A DNA stretch of 64,000 nt from Chrysoperla carnea (lineage: Eukaryota > Arthropoda > Insecta > Neuroptera > Chrysopidae). Position numbers and translations under genes: made by a program. The notes under the pieces were generated by a model. The model was not told where the DNA came from and did no database searches. It was given only the letters and a program-made list of their open reading frames with translations. Shown one piece after another: positions 38,371 through 49,985 of this stretch. The stretch spans positions 112,276,368 to 112,340,367 of the forward strand of contig NC_058337.1 in the NCBI RefSeq assembly GCF_905475395.1, read 5' to 3'. Position 1 is the stretch's first letter, and each line of letters begins with the position of its first letter.

Positions 38371-40776
38371 TTTGTGATTTTTAGTGAATCTGAAGTACAC
38401 TAACCAATTTGTCACTAAAAAAAGAATAATCGAAATCGATTGGCGTCATATTGAGTTACTCGTTCTCTTAATGCAAATTTAAGACTTTTATGGTTTTCTC
38501 ATGGATGCCGTTATCAGAACTGGACCAAAATGAAATGGGACCACACGGGAAGCACCAGCTTTCAAATAGATCAATCATCAAAATTGGTTCACACAATCGA
38601 AAGTTCAGACATAAAGACCTTTGTTAACAGCGTTAATTTTCGATGAAAATCAACTTGGTGTATACTTGGTTATTGTTAATATGTTGCTTAAGACGTTATG
38701 TGAGATGTGGACTCTTCGCAAAATTAATATTTATCAGACATTTCACTTCTTAGCCTGACCCATAACCTGTTATCGTCGACGTTGATTTTCGGTTAACAAA
38801 TTGTATAATTTAGTTTATTTGTACACCTTTGATTTATGTAATTATTTAATAAAAATTAATCTAATAAATTCGATAAATTTATGTTTAGAAAAATAACGGA
38901 GGTTTGTCTATGGTTTGTAATATATAATCGTTCGTCTCATACTATTATGCACACAGAACTTTATTGATTTCAAATCAATATGGTGTTATACCACATATTA
39001 TTGTTGATAATTAATTAATTAAACTAATATTAATTAGATCTTGTAATAACAAATCGAATATAATTATATTGAGAGAACTATAATTGTTTTATATAATACA
39101 TTTAAGTAAATATAAAACAAACACACTATGTTACAATGTACTACAATACTCCTAAACACACTACGTGGTATGTACGGACCTATTGTAAAATGTAAAATAG
39201 AATTATAATTGCATTAGAATAAAGGCATCCATCCACCTATTCAATAACAGAACAATACCTTCTTGTTACTATGTTTCTAACAGAAAGTCATGGATTTTTA
39301 CTCCCAAAAATTTTAGGAAAACTTATTAATCATAATCGAACATTCTCCTTTATTAAATCCCACATATCAAAAATTCCTAGAAAATGGTAGCGATTCTAGA
39401 AATCTTTTACCATCCCAAGCTTTTTTAATGTTTTCTTTGGTTCTGAAAGCCATTTCATAAAATACAATTTAGTTATTGATATGGCTGAATGCAGTAGCCT
39501 GATCATACCTCCGTGATTGGTTAAAGCTTTTATTTTACCATAGACACCGAACCTACTTGACTAAAATTGGCAGCATGGTGCAAACTCTCACTTTCCTATC
39601 CAAGTCGTAAAGCTATTTAGCAGTCGTGAAGTGCGGACTATACAAACTAAGTAAAAACGTTATCGACGCGAATGAATGTATTACTGCCGCTGTATAAATC
39701 CATCGCTTCCCAAGGCTGTAATGTAAATATGATTAAGCATAAATGTCAGGGCAGATTTTGATCTTCCTTTGAAAAACAAAGCTTAAAAAACTGTGTATAA
39801 ACATTTTTAAGAATTTTAAAATTCATAATTAATTAAAACACAAAAAGCGCATAAAAGGCAGGCTCAGTTTGTTCAACTTACGGAATCGAACTGAGGCTGA
39901 AGTCGAACTTAACGGGTGCGAGCCTTGTCGTCACAACAAAAATTAATTTAATTAAGGATTGTGACGGGTAACCTACCTGAATGAAAACCCCTACCCTAGC
40001 AAAATTAATTTTATTTAAGTTAAAAAGCTATTGATCTGGGTTTTGAATATCATATCCCCAACAGATTGTATTAATACACCATTCACATAAATTACAATGT
40101 ATGAATTATTGTTAATCTACAAGAAAGGTATTTGAATATACATCAAGTTCTACAACAATACACAGTACAAGAACTAAAATAGCAGAGTTACTTGTTTAAA
40201 TATTCTGTATGTACCGAAATACATTTTGTAGTCATATAATTTTTATATTAAAACCGATGAACTTATTTTTCAGGAAGTCGGAGTCATTTGTTCAAGAAAA
40301 ACTGAATATGCCATGCAGTTGTTATTTCACCGAAAATCGTGATCATTTTATGTATATGTCACCGTTAAAAAAAAACATCTCCACCCCTCCAACTCGAACT
40401 TAATTAACCCAACTCAGCGCAATTAGTTGGTTTTTGTTAGTAGGTGATCAATTAGATTGCAGATTATGGGGGTTTTTGGTATTCCGTTTTGAAACTGACG
40501 AAAAGTACAAGCCCCCGGTAGCACAGGCAGGGGCCTGTGTTTTTTGTTTTTGTTTTTTTTTTGCCTCAACGTAGTCGGTTAAAAATATATTTCACACATT
40601 AGACAGGCATTTTCATAAATTAAATTAACATTTTAACAAGGCTCAACTTTTAATCAATCCACGAATATGTATGTAAAACATTTGATACAGCTTTGAGAAA
40701 ATTAAAATACAAAAAAAAAATCTTCATTTATATATCAAATTCTAGGATCTTTTTCAGGTTCTTCAAATCCATGCAT
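38371..40776. other. Intergenic sequence 3' of the phosphoglycerate mutase cluster
   Basis: No host gene recognised. A dispersed-repeat-like block at about 40360-40600 has CAACTCGAACTTAATTAACC, a GC-rich hairpin (CACAGGC/GCCTGTG) and T-rich runs followed by CAACGTAGTCGGTTAAAAA. Confidence 0.4.
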
Positions 40777-40985
40777 TCAACTCGAAGCTGCTGCTGCTGC
40801 TTCAGTATCAGTTTTATTTCCTGATTTTGCTTGCGCTGCAGCGATCAAATCCATTGCCCTTTGAACGGTTATATCATCACCTAAGAATTTCATTGATACG
40901 ACTGGTTTTAAATAACTGTCCAATTCATACACAAATGGAATTCCAGTTGGTATACGTAGAGACATGATTACGCCATCCGATAAAT
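40777..40985 (-). CDS. Extra last exon (E4a) of phosphoglycerate mutase
   Basis: Acceptor ...ATATCCAG precedes AT, which completes the codon left by exon 3 (A+AT, Asn). It encodes [18 protein letters not shown], then VYELD and [12 protein letters not shown], the conserved C-terminal part of dPGM. A diverged tail rich in Ala/Ser follows (ends AAAAASS) instead of the usual AAQGKAKK. The frame is intact to TGA. No exons 1-3 lie directly upstream; the nearest exon 3 belongs to the intact copy at 42848. It could be an alternative terminal exon for either upstream copy, or the orphan last exon of the diverged copy. No canonical AATAAA follows closely; a TATAAA variant does. Confidence 0.7.
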
Positions 40986-41672
40986 CTGGATATGAAATTA
41001 GCTCAAACTTAGTTATTAGCTTAAACTTACTTATCTAAGTTATATATTAGTCTATAGCAGGGTATAGCTACTAAATTAAATTCGAACGAAATTTCATCCA
41101 AAAAAAAATTAAGATAATATTGGCCACAAGAAAACCATTTTCACCGATATTCTACAATAACTAATCGAATCAAATAATGTTTGTTTTTTATCCTATGTTA
41201 CCGATATAACAATATCGGCAGCATCGGATTAAAATACAAAGATAGGGTACAAGGTAAAGGCTTATTAGTGTTGTTAACTTTTTAAGATGATGATTTTTTT
41301 ACAAATTCAAGACAATGTCTTATTTTTTAATATGTAATGTTACATTTAGACGGTATACACTTTGAAATTACACATCTTACAAGAACTTCGGGATTTAGGT
41401 AAATAATCTTTGAATTTCAATTCAACAATGACAACTCGTTGAATATTATAGTTTTGTTTTAAAATAATTGCATTCAAAAATATCTTGAAGACTAAATAAT
41501 TTCTTGAAGTAATCGAGGATAAAATGCTTGCATAATCTACAAATTTTATCTATCCCTGACAGGGTGTATGAAGTATAACTCCCTGACAGGAATCAAATTT
41601 GTCTGGGGTAAAATTTTTTCTAAGGATTCAAATTTCAATAAGCAAAATAAAGAAATATTTGATGAAAAAATG

Positions 41673-41678
41673 TTTATT
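41673..41678 (-). terminator. Poly(A) signal overlapping the E4b stop
   Basis: AATAAA on the minus strand shares bases with the TAA that ends the tail frame of E4b. If used, E4b is a self-contained terminal exon. Confidence 0.4.
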
Positions 41679-41916
41679 TTTCATTTTCACTCAATTTTTC
41701 TACAAGTTTGCAACCAGAAATATCACAAACTTCGGATTTTTGTGCTTCAGTTTTTTTAGCTGTGTTTCCTTGTGCTGCAACTGCTTCCATTGATTTTTTA
41801 ACAATTTTTTCATCGCCTAAGAATTTCATTGAAACAGCTGGTTTTAACATCCAATTCGTACACAAATGGAATTCCAGTTGGTAAATTTAGAGACATAATT
41901 TCGCCATCGGACAAAT
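41674..41916 (-). pseudogene. Extra last exon (E4b) of phosphoglycerate mutase with a 5-nt deletion
   Basis: Same acceptor and phase as E4a and E4c (...ACCCAG then AT). Encodes [17 protein letters not shown] and VYELD, then loses five bases compared with E4c (GATGCAGACTTAAAA there, GATGTTAAAA here). In the entering frame translation stops 13 residues later. In the shifted frame the old reading continues ([18 protein letters not shown]) and runs into a long novel tail rich in Lys/Glu, ending at TAA. The downstream frame has stayed open, so the deletion looks recent or could be a sequencing error. AATAAA overlaps the stop codon (41673-41678). Confidence 0.75.
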
Positions 41917-42346
41917 CTGGGTATAAATCTGAATTAGGATTATAAATATCTTAAATCAAATATAAATATGTCCATAGTTTAAGCCATTTGGTCAAAGTAC
42001 ATTTTCATTGATGATTAATTTCAACAACATAAATAGCGCTTATGTCAAAGATTAAACGTAGCCATAGTCTTTTCGGGAGTGTCAAATACTTATTTGACGC
42101 TCAATTTCAGCAGATGAAATGAAACTGAATCAACAACTGCACTAACTTTTTAGAAATTCGAAATCCCAATTTATGACAAAATTAATATTAGGAAGTGTGA
42201 GAACACTAAAAATCAAAAATTTGTTGACTGTATTTCCTAAGAAATGACAAGTGATATTTGTTGAAAGTGCTTTATTTTTGAAAAATTATTAATATTAAAA
42301 ATAGCAGAACTAAAATAAATAAAAAAACATATTTTATGAAAAAATA

Positions 42347-42352
42347 TTTATT
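42347..42352 (-). terminator. Poly(A) signal AATAAA of the intact phosphoglycerate mutase
   Basis: AATAAA (TTTATT on the plus strand) 25 bp past the TGA, before the next last exon. It would end transcripts that use E4c. Confidence 0.6.
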
Positions 42353-42376
42353 CACTCTCCGTTGGTTCTTGCTACA

Positions 42377-43648
42377 TCACTTTTTTGCTTTCCCTTGCGC
42401 AGCAACTGATTCCATTGCTTTTCTAACTGTTTCTTCATCTCCTAAGAATTTCATTGAAACGACTGGTTTTAAGTCTGCATCCAATTCGTATACAAACGGA
42501 ATTCCAGTAGGTAAATTTAGAGACATGATTTCGTCATTACTTAAATCTGGGTGAAAATAGAATTAGGATGTCAAATAAACTATATCAATAAGCCCAAATA
42601 TTAAATCCTTCAATTATTTGAGATAATTGGTCACAGCGTGGGTTGTTGTGTGTGTTACAATTCGATAATTGCCAGAAAAATGAAGAAGTTTTTAATTAAT
42701 TTCGTTCTACTATTTTAAAATTTTATTTTTCTCCAATATCTTCTTACTAGCTTTTCCCAAGGCTCAATTAATGATAAATTCAGATCACAATTTTCACTGA
42801 CTCAACTGAAGGACTTTGGACTTTAAAGAAGGTTAAATAAAACTTACTGTCTAAATGTTTAACAATGCCTCGTAAACTATTTCCATGAGCTGCTATTAGG
42901 ATTGTTTTCCCTTCTTTAATTTTAGGAACAATTGTGTCATTCCAATATGGCAAAGTTCGTTCAATTGTTAACTTTAAGCTTTCAAACATCGGAAACGCTT
43001 CTTTTTGCGGTCCCTCAGCATATCGTGGATCTTCTACTATTTCCTTGTAGTATTTATGATCTGGTTCCATGGGCGGTGGGGGAACATCGAAACTTCGTCG
43101 CCATATTTTAACCTTAAAATTCGATTCAAATTTTACTGTGTGGGGAAGATCAATGTCGATCTTGAATAAAAATGCATTCATTGATCTCCATATATTTATA
43201 TCAACTTACCTGATCTTCGCCATACTTCTCAGCAGTTTCGGATTTATTCAAACCGGTCAGACCACCATAATGGCGTTCATTTAATCGCCATGTTTTATGT
43301 ATAGGGATCTTAGTTTGATCAATTACTTTTAAAATCGTATCCAATGTAACTTGAGCACGTTTTAACACTGACGTATGTGCTTCATCAAATTTAAGTCCAG
43401 CTTTTTTTAAAGCTTTTCCAGCGCTGGCAGCTTCTTCGACCCCTAACACAAGTGTTAATTTAATTTAATTAAAATGCTCTAAAATGAAATTATTTCTGTA
43501 CCCCTTTTTGACCCATGTCAAATTGGCTCAGTACTATACCTTTTTCACTCAATTCAGAATCGTACCAACCACAGAATAAGTTCTTTTGATTCCATTCACT
43601 TTCACCATGACGAACCATAACAATCATATATTTTGTGTTCGTAGCCAT
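42377..43648 (-). CDS. PGAM: Phosphoglycerate mutase (2,3-BPG-dependent), complete four-exon copy
   Basis: Exons on the minus strand: 43648-43540, 43442-43210, 43112-42848, 42546-42377; 777 nt, 258 residues. It interconverts 3- and 2-phosphoglycerate in cytosolic glycolysis. Seen: RHGESEWN with the phospho-accepting His (residue 14), [23 protein letters not shown] with the catalytic Glu, WRRSFD, and AAHGNSLRG with the second active-site His, then the C-terminal [19 protein letters not shown] ending in KAKK. Length and motif order match animal dPGM (fly Pglym78 is about 255 aa). Translation must start at the ATG at 43648 because an in-frame TAA lies 11 codons upstream. AATAAA follows the stop by about 25 bp. 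Confidence 0.95.
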
Positions 43649-43730
43649 TCTCAATAATTTAAGGGGATTGATTTTGTCAAGTTATTTGCCAAAAGTCTTA
43701 ACGAATATTACTGCCCCAATAATTGTTTTA
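43649..43730 (-). pseudogene. Decayed N-terminal leader upstream of the intact phosphoglycerate mutase
   Basis: In the frame of the downstream ATG the sequence reads GAVIFVKTFGK, stop, [11 protein letters not shown]. This aligns with [20 protein letters not shown] and KLFR of the diverged copy at 45.4 kb. The leader ATG is gone (the aligned position is TTT) and one codon is now TAA. The ancestral exon 1 therefore encoded a leader of about 29 residues that this copy has lost. Confidence 0.7.
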
Positions 43731-44442
43731 AAATGTTTTAAAGAAAATTAAGGCTTCCATATTCACAATGAAAAACAAAATATTTTTTCGATAATATATG
43801 TCATTAACAAAAATTTAGTAGATTCGTCAAAAACTCAACATGTCTTGCAATGAAATAATATTTATTATTTTTGTTTTTTCAATATATGTATTTCCATGGA
43901 AATGTAATGTTGTATTGCCACTTGGTCTTTTAACTTTCGACAATTAAAAAAAAGTAAGAAAGTTCGGCGCGATTTGGTTTGCATATGTTGGTTTTACTGT
44001 TTTTAAGTGATTTTCATTGGTTTAATCATTCGAAAGTACTTTTGAATGTTATATTTTATTATAATATGTTTTATTATTTGTTTTTGCTCTAAGTACCATG
44101 TATTAATATTTTAAATAAATATTTTTTACTTACAATATTATAACATATTTTCAACAATAATATTTCACATTAAGTAATTAATATTATACCTTAAGCAGTT
44201 CTTAAGCAATTTCCCGCTAATGTTTAATATAAACTTACGCCGTACTATAGGTCAAAAATCGAAAATAGTACTCTCCATTTTTTATTTCGTTTCCAAATCG
44301 TGGCGCCGAGGATATCGTAATATCCTCCTATTATTATTAATATAAAATTAACATAACACTTTTAAGCCTTCACCTTTTTTTGATTAATTCGAAAAACCTT
44401 CTGATTTCAACGGGTTCATGAGAAAGACTGAATAAAACTTAC
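43731..44442. other. Spacer between the two phosphoglycerate mutase copies
   Basis: I searched by eye for a fourth exon ([11 protein letters not shown] or the SMKFLGD motif) and found none. AT-rich, with one 8-bp perfect hairpin at 44308-44327 (GAGGATAT/ATATCCTC). Confidence 0.7.
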
Positions 44443-45490
44443 TGTCTAAATGTTTAATAATGGCACGTAAACTGTTTGTATGACCTACTATAAGGAGTAG
44501 TTTTCCTTCTTTAATTTTAGGAACAATTGTATCATTCCAATATGGTAGAGTCCGTGCGATTGTTAACTTCAAACTTTCAGTCATTGGAAAGTCATTTTTT
44601 TTCGGTTCTGTATAGTATCGTGGATCTTCGACAATTTGTTTATAATACGGATGATCTTTTTCCATTGGCGGCGGGGCCACATCAAAACTTCGACGCCAAA
44701 TTTGAATCTAAAATATATTTAAGACCGTTTATTCTTTAGGAAGTTCTTTTGAAAAATTACGCATGGATTATTCGCATAGTTATTAAATGTGTAAATTCAA
44801 AACCGTTTAACAATCGTTAAACTGTTACTAATTGAAGTTTATGCGATACTTATAAAAGGAGTGGAGTCCCGACCCATTTTACGAGCCTGATGTGTCCCTT
44901 TACGCTCGAAGTTCTTCACTGGAGTAGAACTAGCAATCACAAACCTTATATCAGCTTACCTGTTCTTCGGTATACTTTTCATTAGCTTTCGATCTAGGTA
45001 AACCAGTAAGGCAACCATAATGACGTTCATTTAAGCGCCAAGACCTAGCAACGGGAATATCTGTGTGTTCAATTTCCTTTAAAATTATTTCTAACGTATC
45101 ATTACAACGTTTTAAAACTGATGTATGTGCTTCATTAAACTTAAATCCGGATTCTTTTAAAATTTTCCCTGCGTAAGCAGCTTCTTCTTTACCTGAAAGC
45201 AACTATCTTAATTAAATGCCCTAAAATAAGATTCATTTTGTATCCCGTTTACAATAATACTGATAAACTTTTCATTTTTCAACATACTATTTACCTTTTT
45301 TCGTCAATTCTGCATCGTACCAACCACAGAATAAATCCTTTTGATTCCATTCACTTTCAGCATGACGGATCATAACAATCACATATTTTGCTTTGTCAGA
45401 CATTCGGAACAATTTAATTGGATTAACTTTGTCCAGTGTGTTCCCAACAGCCTTAATTGATTTGGATACTGCCCCTGTTACTGATTTCAT
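44443..45490 (-). CDS. Diverged phosphoglycerate mutase copy, exons 1-3, with N-terminal leader and no local last exon
   Basis: Exons on the minus strand: 45490-45295, 45192-44960, 44707-44443, with the same intron positions and exon 2 and 3 lengths (233, 265 nt) as the intact copy. A leader of 29 residues ([13 protein letters not shown]..., Lys-rich and poor in acidic residues) precedes the usual Met. It might be a mitochondrial presequence, or translation may start at the inner ATG (MSDKAKY). Catalytic His, Arg and Glu positions remain ([32 protein letters not shown]), but three conserved active-site neighbours have changed: RHG to RHA, HGN to HTN, and the Lys of GLNK to Arg (GLPR). Exon 3 ends with a good donor in phase 1, but no matching fourth exon lies before the next copy. 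It may splice to E4b or E4a, or be a 3'-truncated duplicate. Confidence 0.85.
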
Positions 45491-47289
45491 TGTAATGCTT
45501 TAATACTAAAATAGGTTTTAAATAAGATAGATATGTACAAAATTAAAAAATTTAATGAATTCTAACAGTCTCGCAAAAGAATTTTTAATTGTAAAATTGT
45601 TATGTATTTTAAAAATGTACGAGTTTCTATAGAAATGCATAAAACAATATACCAAACCTTCAACTTCAAACAGGTGGAAGCTACCGGTACTCAAACTATC
45701 TAAATATTAGGAATTAGGAAGGTCATTACGATCGAACAAAACAAATTTCTCGTAGTGTATTGTATAATATTTTCCTTAGAGTTTCCCTTAAAAAGAGCAC
45801 CTATTAGCTTCATTACTATACAATTTTAATAGCTTAATTATATATTATTTATAAAATAATATAATCAAGAAAAAACACACAATATTGAATTTTATATCTG
45901 TTTCCGTTTGACAAAGCTCGTTTGATATTCTTGACCTAGTAAATTCTGATGAAAATTATTATCAAGCATGAATTGACTGTAGACTTTTTTAAAGGTTCGG
46001 TGTTTTCATTATACTTATAAACAATATTTGAAATTTATATTTTTCGAAGATACAAACAAAAATCAAGTTTTAAGAATCCTTCAGCGAATAAAAAAACTAA
46101 TCAATCTATTGTCTGCCTGTCCGTCTATAACAGCATATGTGCTCCGAAACTATTTTTAGTTTCTGGTGACCATGATCATACATTGTCGTTGATAAATATA
46201 CTTCTAGAACGATTTCTTTGCCGATTAATAATGCTTATCGTAGCACCTTTTTTTATCGATAACAATTCTTGTAAGCTTTCTCTTGCACGCGGCTCGGAAA
46301 ACTTTTGATCGCCCTTCACAATTTGATGGTATCTGTTCGTCTGTAATACCATTAGTAAGATATTCAATTGGATGAAACTGGATAAAAGAGTAAGTTTGTT
46401 TTCCCACAACTTGAAAATTGCGGTTTTTTGAAACTTGAAGCAGATGGGTTCAATCGAAAACTTTCCAAGTAACGTAAAAGAAAACATTCTATTTACGAGA
46501 GTGTACGTAGTTATAAAAGTTATAGGGTTAAGCATTATTTAGCCACATTCTAATTTGTGGAGCTGTTTTTATCAAGAATATTGTATGTCGATAACCAAAC
46601 TATTATCGAAATTTTTACACATATAGTGATCCAATCCCGAGCGTATAATGTAAACAAATGATTCTTTATCTGAATTCGAGTTTGTTTTGGAGCATACCAA
46701 GAAGACTGATCAGAAAGTTGGAATCGTTAACCGAACGGCCACCATCTAGTCCTTTACAAAGAACTACAAATGCAAATTTAAAATGTAAATGAGAATGTAT
46801 AATATAATAATTAATGATAAAGCAAAAAAATAAAAAAAAGGAATAAAATAGAAACCTTAATTTGTAATTAAAGTAATAATGATTATTATTCCTGTCGCCA
46901 CAATCATGTTAATGATAAACAATTATATTTGAAAATAAATCTACATATATAATTCCCATTTATATTTATTTCTATTCTAATAGTTAAATACAGGATGATA
47001 CAAAAATAGACTGGCAAACTTCGAGTACGTGTTACTTGCATATTTTCAGTTTAAAAAATCGATATTTTTTACATTTTTGTATTATTTTATGTGTTTAGAA
47101 TATACTATAAAAATAATAAAACAAAATTCGAATTATTTTTGAAGTTATCTACATATGTATATAAAAATAATTTTTGCAGGTAATCGAATCCCATGTAAAC
47201 GGATGGAACAATTCTGCTTATTCCTTTTTTGTTGTGTTAATTGTTGTCAGGAGAAGGTTCTTATGAAGTTGATAGGAGCATTAGAAAAA
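45491..47289. other. Upstream region of the phosphoglycerate mutase cluster and beyond
   Basis: The promoter of the diverged copy should lie just above 45490; I see no clear TATA/Inr. A 119-codon minus ORF at 46176-46535 is open but unrecognised. 46990-47100 starts ATACAGGATGATACAAAAAT, a phrase typical of an insect DNA-transposon end, with no partner found here. Confidence 0.4.
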
Positions 47290-47743
47290 AAATTAAATGC
47301 AATAAATGGTGGAAACGCATGTAAATAATGAATTACATTAGATCTTCCTATCTACTTTGTATTTATTTGCGCTCCCACCATATTTATCTAGAATAATAAG
47401 AATATCTTATAATGTTGAGGTATTATTTATTCTCTTACTTCTATCTTATAATATGAGGTATTATTCAGGTATTGTGAATAGGTATTCATTACATCTATAT
47501 GCTAGCGTAGCGAGCTCCACTGCCAAAGGCTTCGGTCAGGCAGAAAACCTGTTCAAGGCTAGTAGTAAAATTTGTGTTTAGCGGGCAGGCTAAGCAGGGA
47601 TCGAGTGGGCTTAACGGACTTACCGAAAGAGCTATAAGCATAGTATAGCTATAAAACAATTGGAGCTGCAGTTTAGTTAAGATTCATAACCGCTGATTAA
47701 TAGTTACAATTAAATAATTTGTAAGTTCACCGGGTCATCTAGC
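47290..47743 (-). repeat. Interspersed repeat family R3, minus copy
   Basis: Reverse orientation of the element at 13.8 kb. The terminal hairpin is conserved (ATGGTGGAAACGC / GCGCTCCCACCAT), the middle has GCCAAAGGCTTCGGTCAG and GCGGGCAGGC, and the head reads CACCGGGTCATCTAGCT. It has about 80 bp more in the middle than the plus copy. Confidence 0.65.
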
Positions 47744-48000
47744 TAAGTGTTTGTGACATCAATATTTAAAATTCATGTTTTTCGCATGGCCAATTGTATG
47801 TCGCCTGTTCCCGTATTGGCATATCAACAAACCTATTCTTAAACGCACCAGAAAATAATACGAAGAATGTTGTGTATCGCAGAGCATTATAATAATAAAC
47901 ACTATGTTTTTGCATAATATTTTTTTAAATGAATTATACCAATTCGAATTCAATATTCATAGTTAAGACTGGACAACGTCTGCTGGGTCAGCTAGTATAT
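47744..48000 (-). repeat. Second ACTAG-TGACCC-headed repeat adjoining R3
   Basis: Read on the minus strand it starts ATACTAGCTGACCCAGCAG then ACGTTGTCC, a head phrase widespread in insect genomes and similar to the R3 head (ACTAGATGACCCGG). It abuts the head of R3. A 64-codon ORF inside has no confident match. Confidence 0.5.
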
Positions 48001-49619
48001 GTGTAATAATTAAAGTCTATAAATACAAAATAAAAAATATCATTTTTTTAGCGTGCTATTTAACAAGCGTATATAATAACAATCACTTCTTAAAACTTTA
48101 TATACGTATATTTCGAAAATGAAAAGCTGTTTTTGTTAGTTTTTTAATCCATGACGCAAAAAGGGGAGTTTTATAAATGAATATCATCGCTCGACTAAAC
48201 TTATGAACCGATTTTGATTTTTTTAAGTTATTTTAATGGAGAGGGTTCTTAAATATGTTTTAAGAAAATCGGTTAAATTTGGAGAGAGCAACAAGGTAAA
48301 ACATTAAGGGGGTTTTTTAAATTTTGTAAATTTCACTTGTATGAAAGTTATCTCAAAAAATATTACTCACCATTATCAAATTTTTACTCTGAAATTTTAC
48401 CGCTCTATATCTTGATCCTTACGATTGTATATTTCCTTTGTCAGTTAAATGCCTTTGGCCATACGCTTATATGGTTGTTTTTGCTTCTTTTAAAGCAAGT
48501 ATGATTTGCTTCTTTTAAAGCAAGTATTTTTGAATCACTCTCTTTATTTGTGAACACACGCACAAAAGTAATTATATTTTCTATGTGCATAAATATCATT
48601 AATTTGAGTAATTGCAATTCGATTTTATACATAGAAAATCATTTCGATTTATATGTTATTATATAATATAATATTATTTATAAAATATACATATATTTTA
48701 TATTGTTAATTGTTTGCAATTCATATAATATATATAAATAATTACTTATGCATATTATTATTTCTTTTATTAGATCTAATTTTAGTAATTATTTCAATAA
48801 TTCAAATGCAAAAAAATTAAAATTACCCTGACAAATATCAGTTCCGCATGACAACAAACGAAATAATATCATAGAATAGACATCAAACACTTTCAGAATA
48901 TTTTCAATGTGTCAAACTTGACCAATTTATTTTCAAAATAAGAGTTATTCACCGAGAAATTGAAGCCAGTTCAATTGCACTTACATTTTACTATCTATGA
49001 ACGAAATAATATTTTTACCTTACCCTCATCTATGGACCTTTAGCACCCAAAAAGGTGCGGTATCGCCCACTTTGAAAAAAACTGTTCTAGTAGATATCAG
49101 TTTTTCATTAAGATGATAATATTTCTACTAAGCAAGAAAATATTATCTATACATATAAAATGCTTTGTCCTGAATGATTGATTGTCAGATCAACGCACAG
49201 CCTAAACCGATGAATAGATAAACTTTTTTTTTTTTGGCTACGGAGAGTAGTGTATCTAAACATTTAGAGCTACAAAATCCTAGTAAATATATTTCCGTAA
49301 CATAATTATCACAATAAATTATTCATATAGTTTGATACATCATAAGGTAAATTGAAATGCGGTGACTACACAAAATAGTTTTACAACATAATTCAAATAA
49401 CCACAAAAATCATTTTAACGTAAAAGTCATACAAAGCAAATATAACATTAACATCCATGTCAGAGTCACAAGCGTATTTAAAAATTTTTTGAAATGGGCG
49501 GTAATACTTCTGTACTTAAAATCAAAATATCCTATAATAATTATCACATCACAAGGATAAGGTAGTGCATAAAAAGGCATTAAAGGTATTTCTTTCCCAG
49601 CACTGTAGTCAAAATTATT
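48001..49619. other. Intergenic sequence
   Basis: Apart from the repeat at 48160-48350 there is a tandem duplication of a 25-bp unit (TTTGCTTCTTTTAAAGCAAG) at about 48479-48529 and a T10 run near 49206. No gene recognised. Confidence 0.45.
48160..48350 (+). repeat. 'CCGATTTTGATTTTT' family fragment, plus strand
   Basis: AACTTATGAACCGATTTTG, AATGGAGAGGGTTCTTA, TTTGGAGAGAGCAACAAGG and TTTGTAAATTTCACTTG match the copy at 59465-59735 in order and orientation. Confidence 0.65.
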
Positions 49620-49985
49620 TGCTTATTACCCATGCTATACGCATATACCACTAGTTCGATTTACATCTAGTCATATAAATATCACGAGTATGACACAATA
49701 CATGCGTGAAGCAATGTATCTAAGTGAGAGGTATTATATACATGTGTTGACCCTCACTCTCTGTAGGCATACAACAGAAGAACTTTTTTATAGCATAAAA
49801 GACATCGAAGCCACGATACAAGTCACTTTTGCAATTTCATATAACATCTATAATACCTTTTACTTAGATGCATTGCCTAACAAATGTACTCCTGTCATAC
49901 TCGTGATAGTTATATGATAGTATTATTGTAACTCCTACTAACTCAAACTAGTGGTATATACGCAGTTATAGGTTACAACCAAGTT
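49620..49985. mobile_element. Foldback/MITE-like element
   Basis: Inverted arms: ATACCACTAGTTCGA and TCATATAAATATCACGAGTA at 49645-49692 pair with ATACTCGTGATAGTTATATG and ACTAGTGGTATATACGC at 49897-49965. A 75-codon ORF spans the interior but shows no transposase motif. Confidence 0.6.

Noticed and set aside
40777..40965. Apparent 62-codon stand-alone gene
   Set aside because: It is the last exon of a phosphoglycerate mutase; its Met is the internal MSLRIPTG.
46176..46535. 119-codon minus-strand ORF upstream of the mutase cluster
   Set aside because: No family resemblance and an overlapping second frame of similar quality; no exon signals supported a gene.
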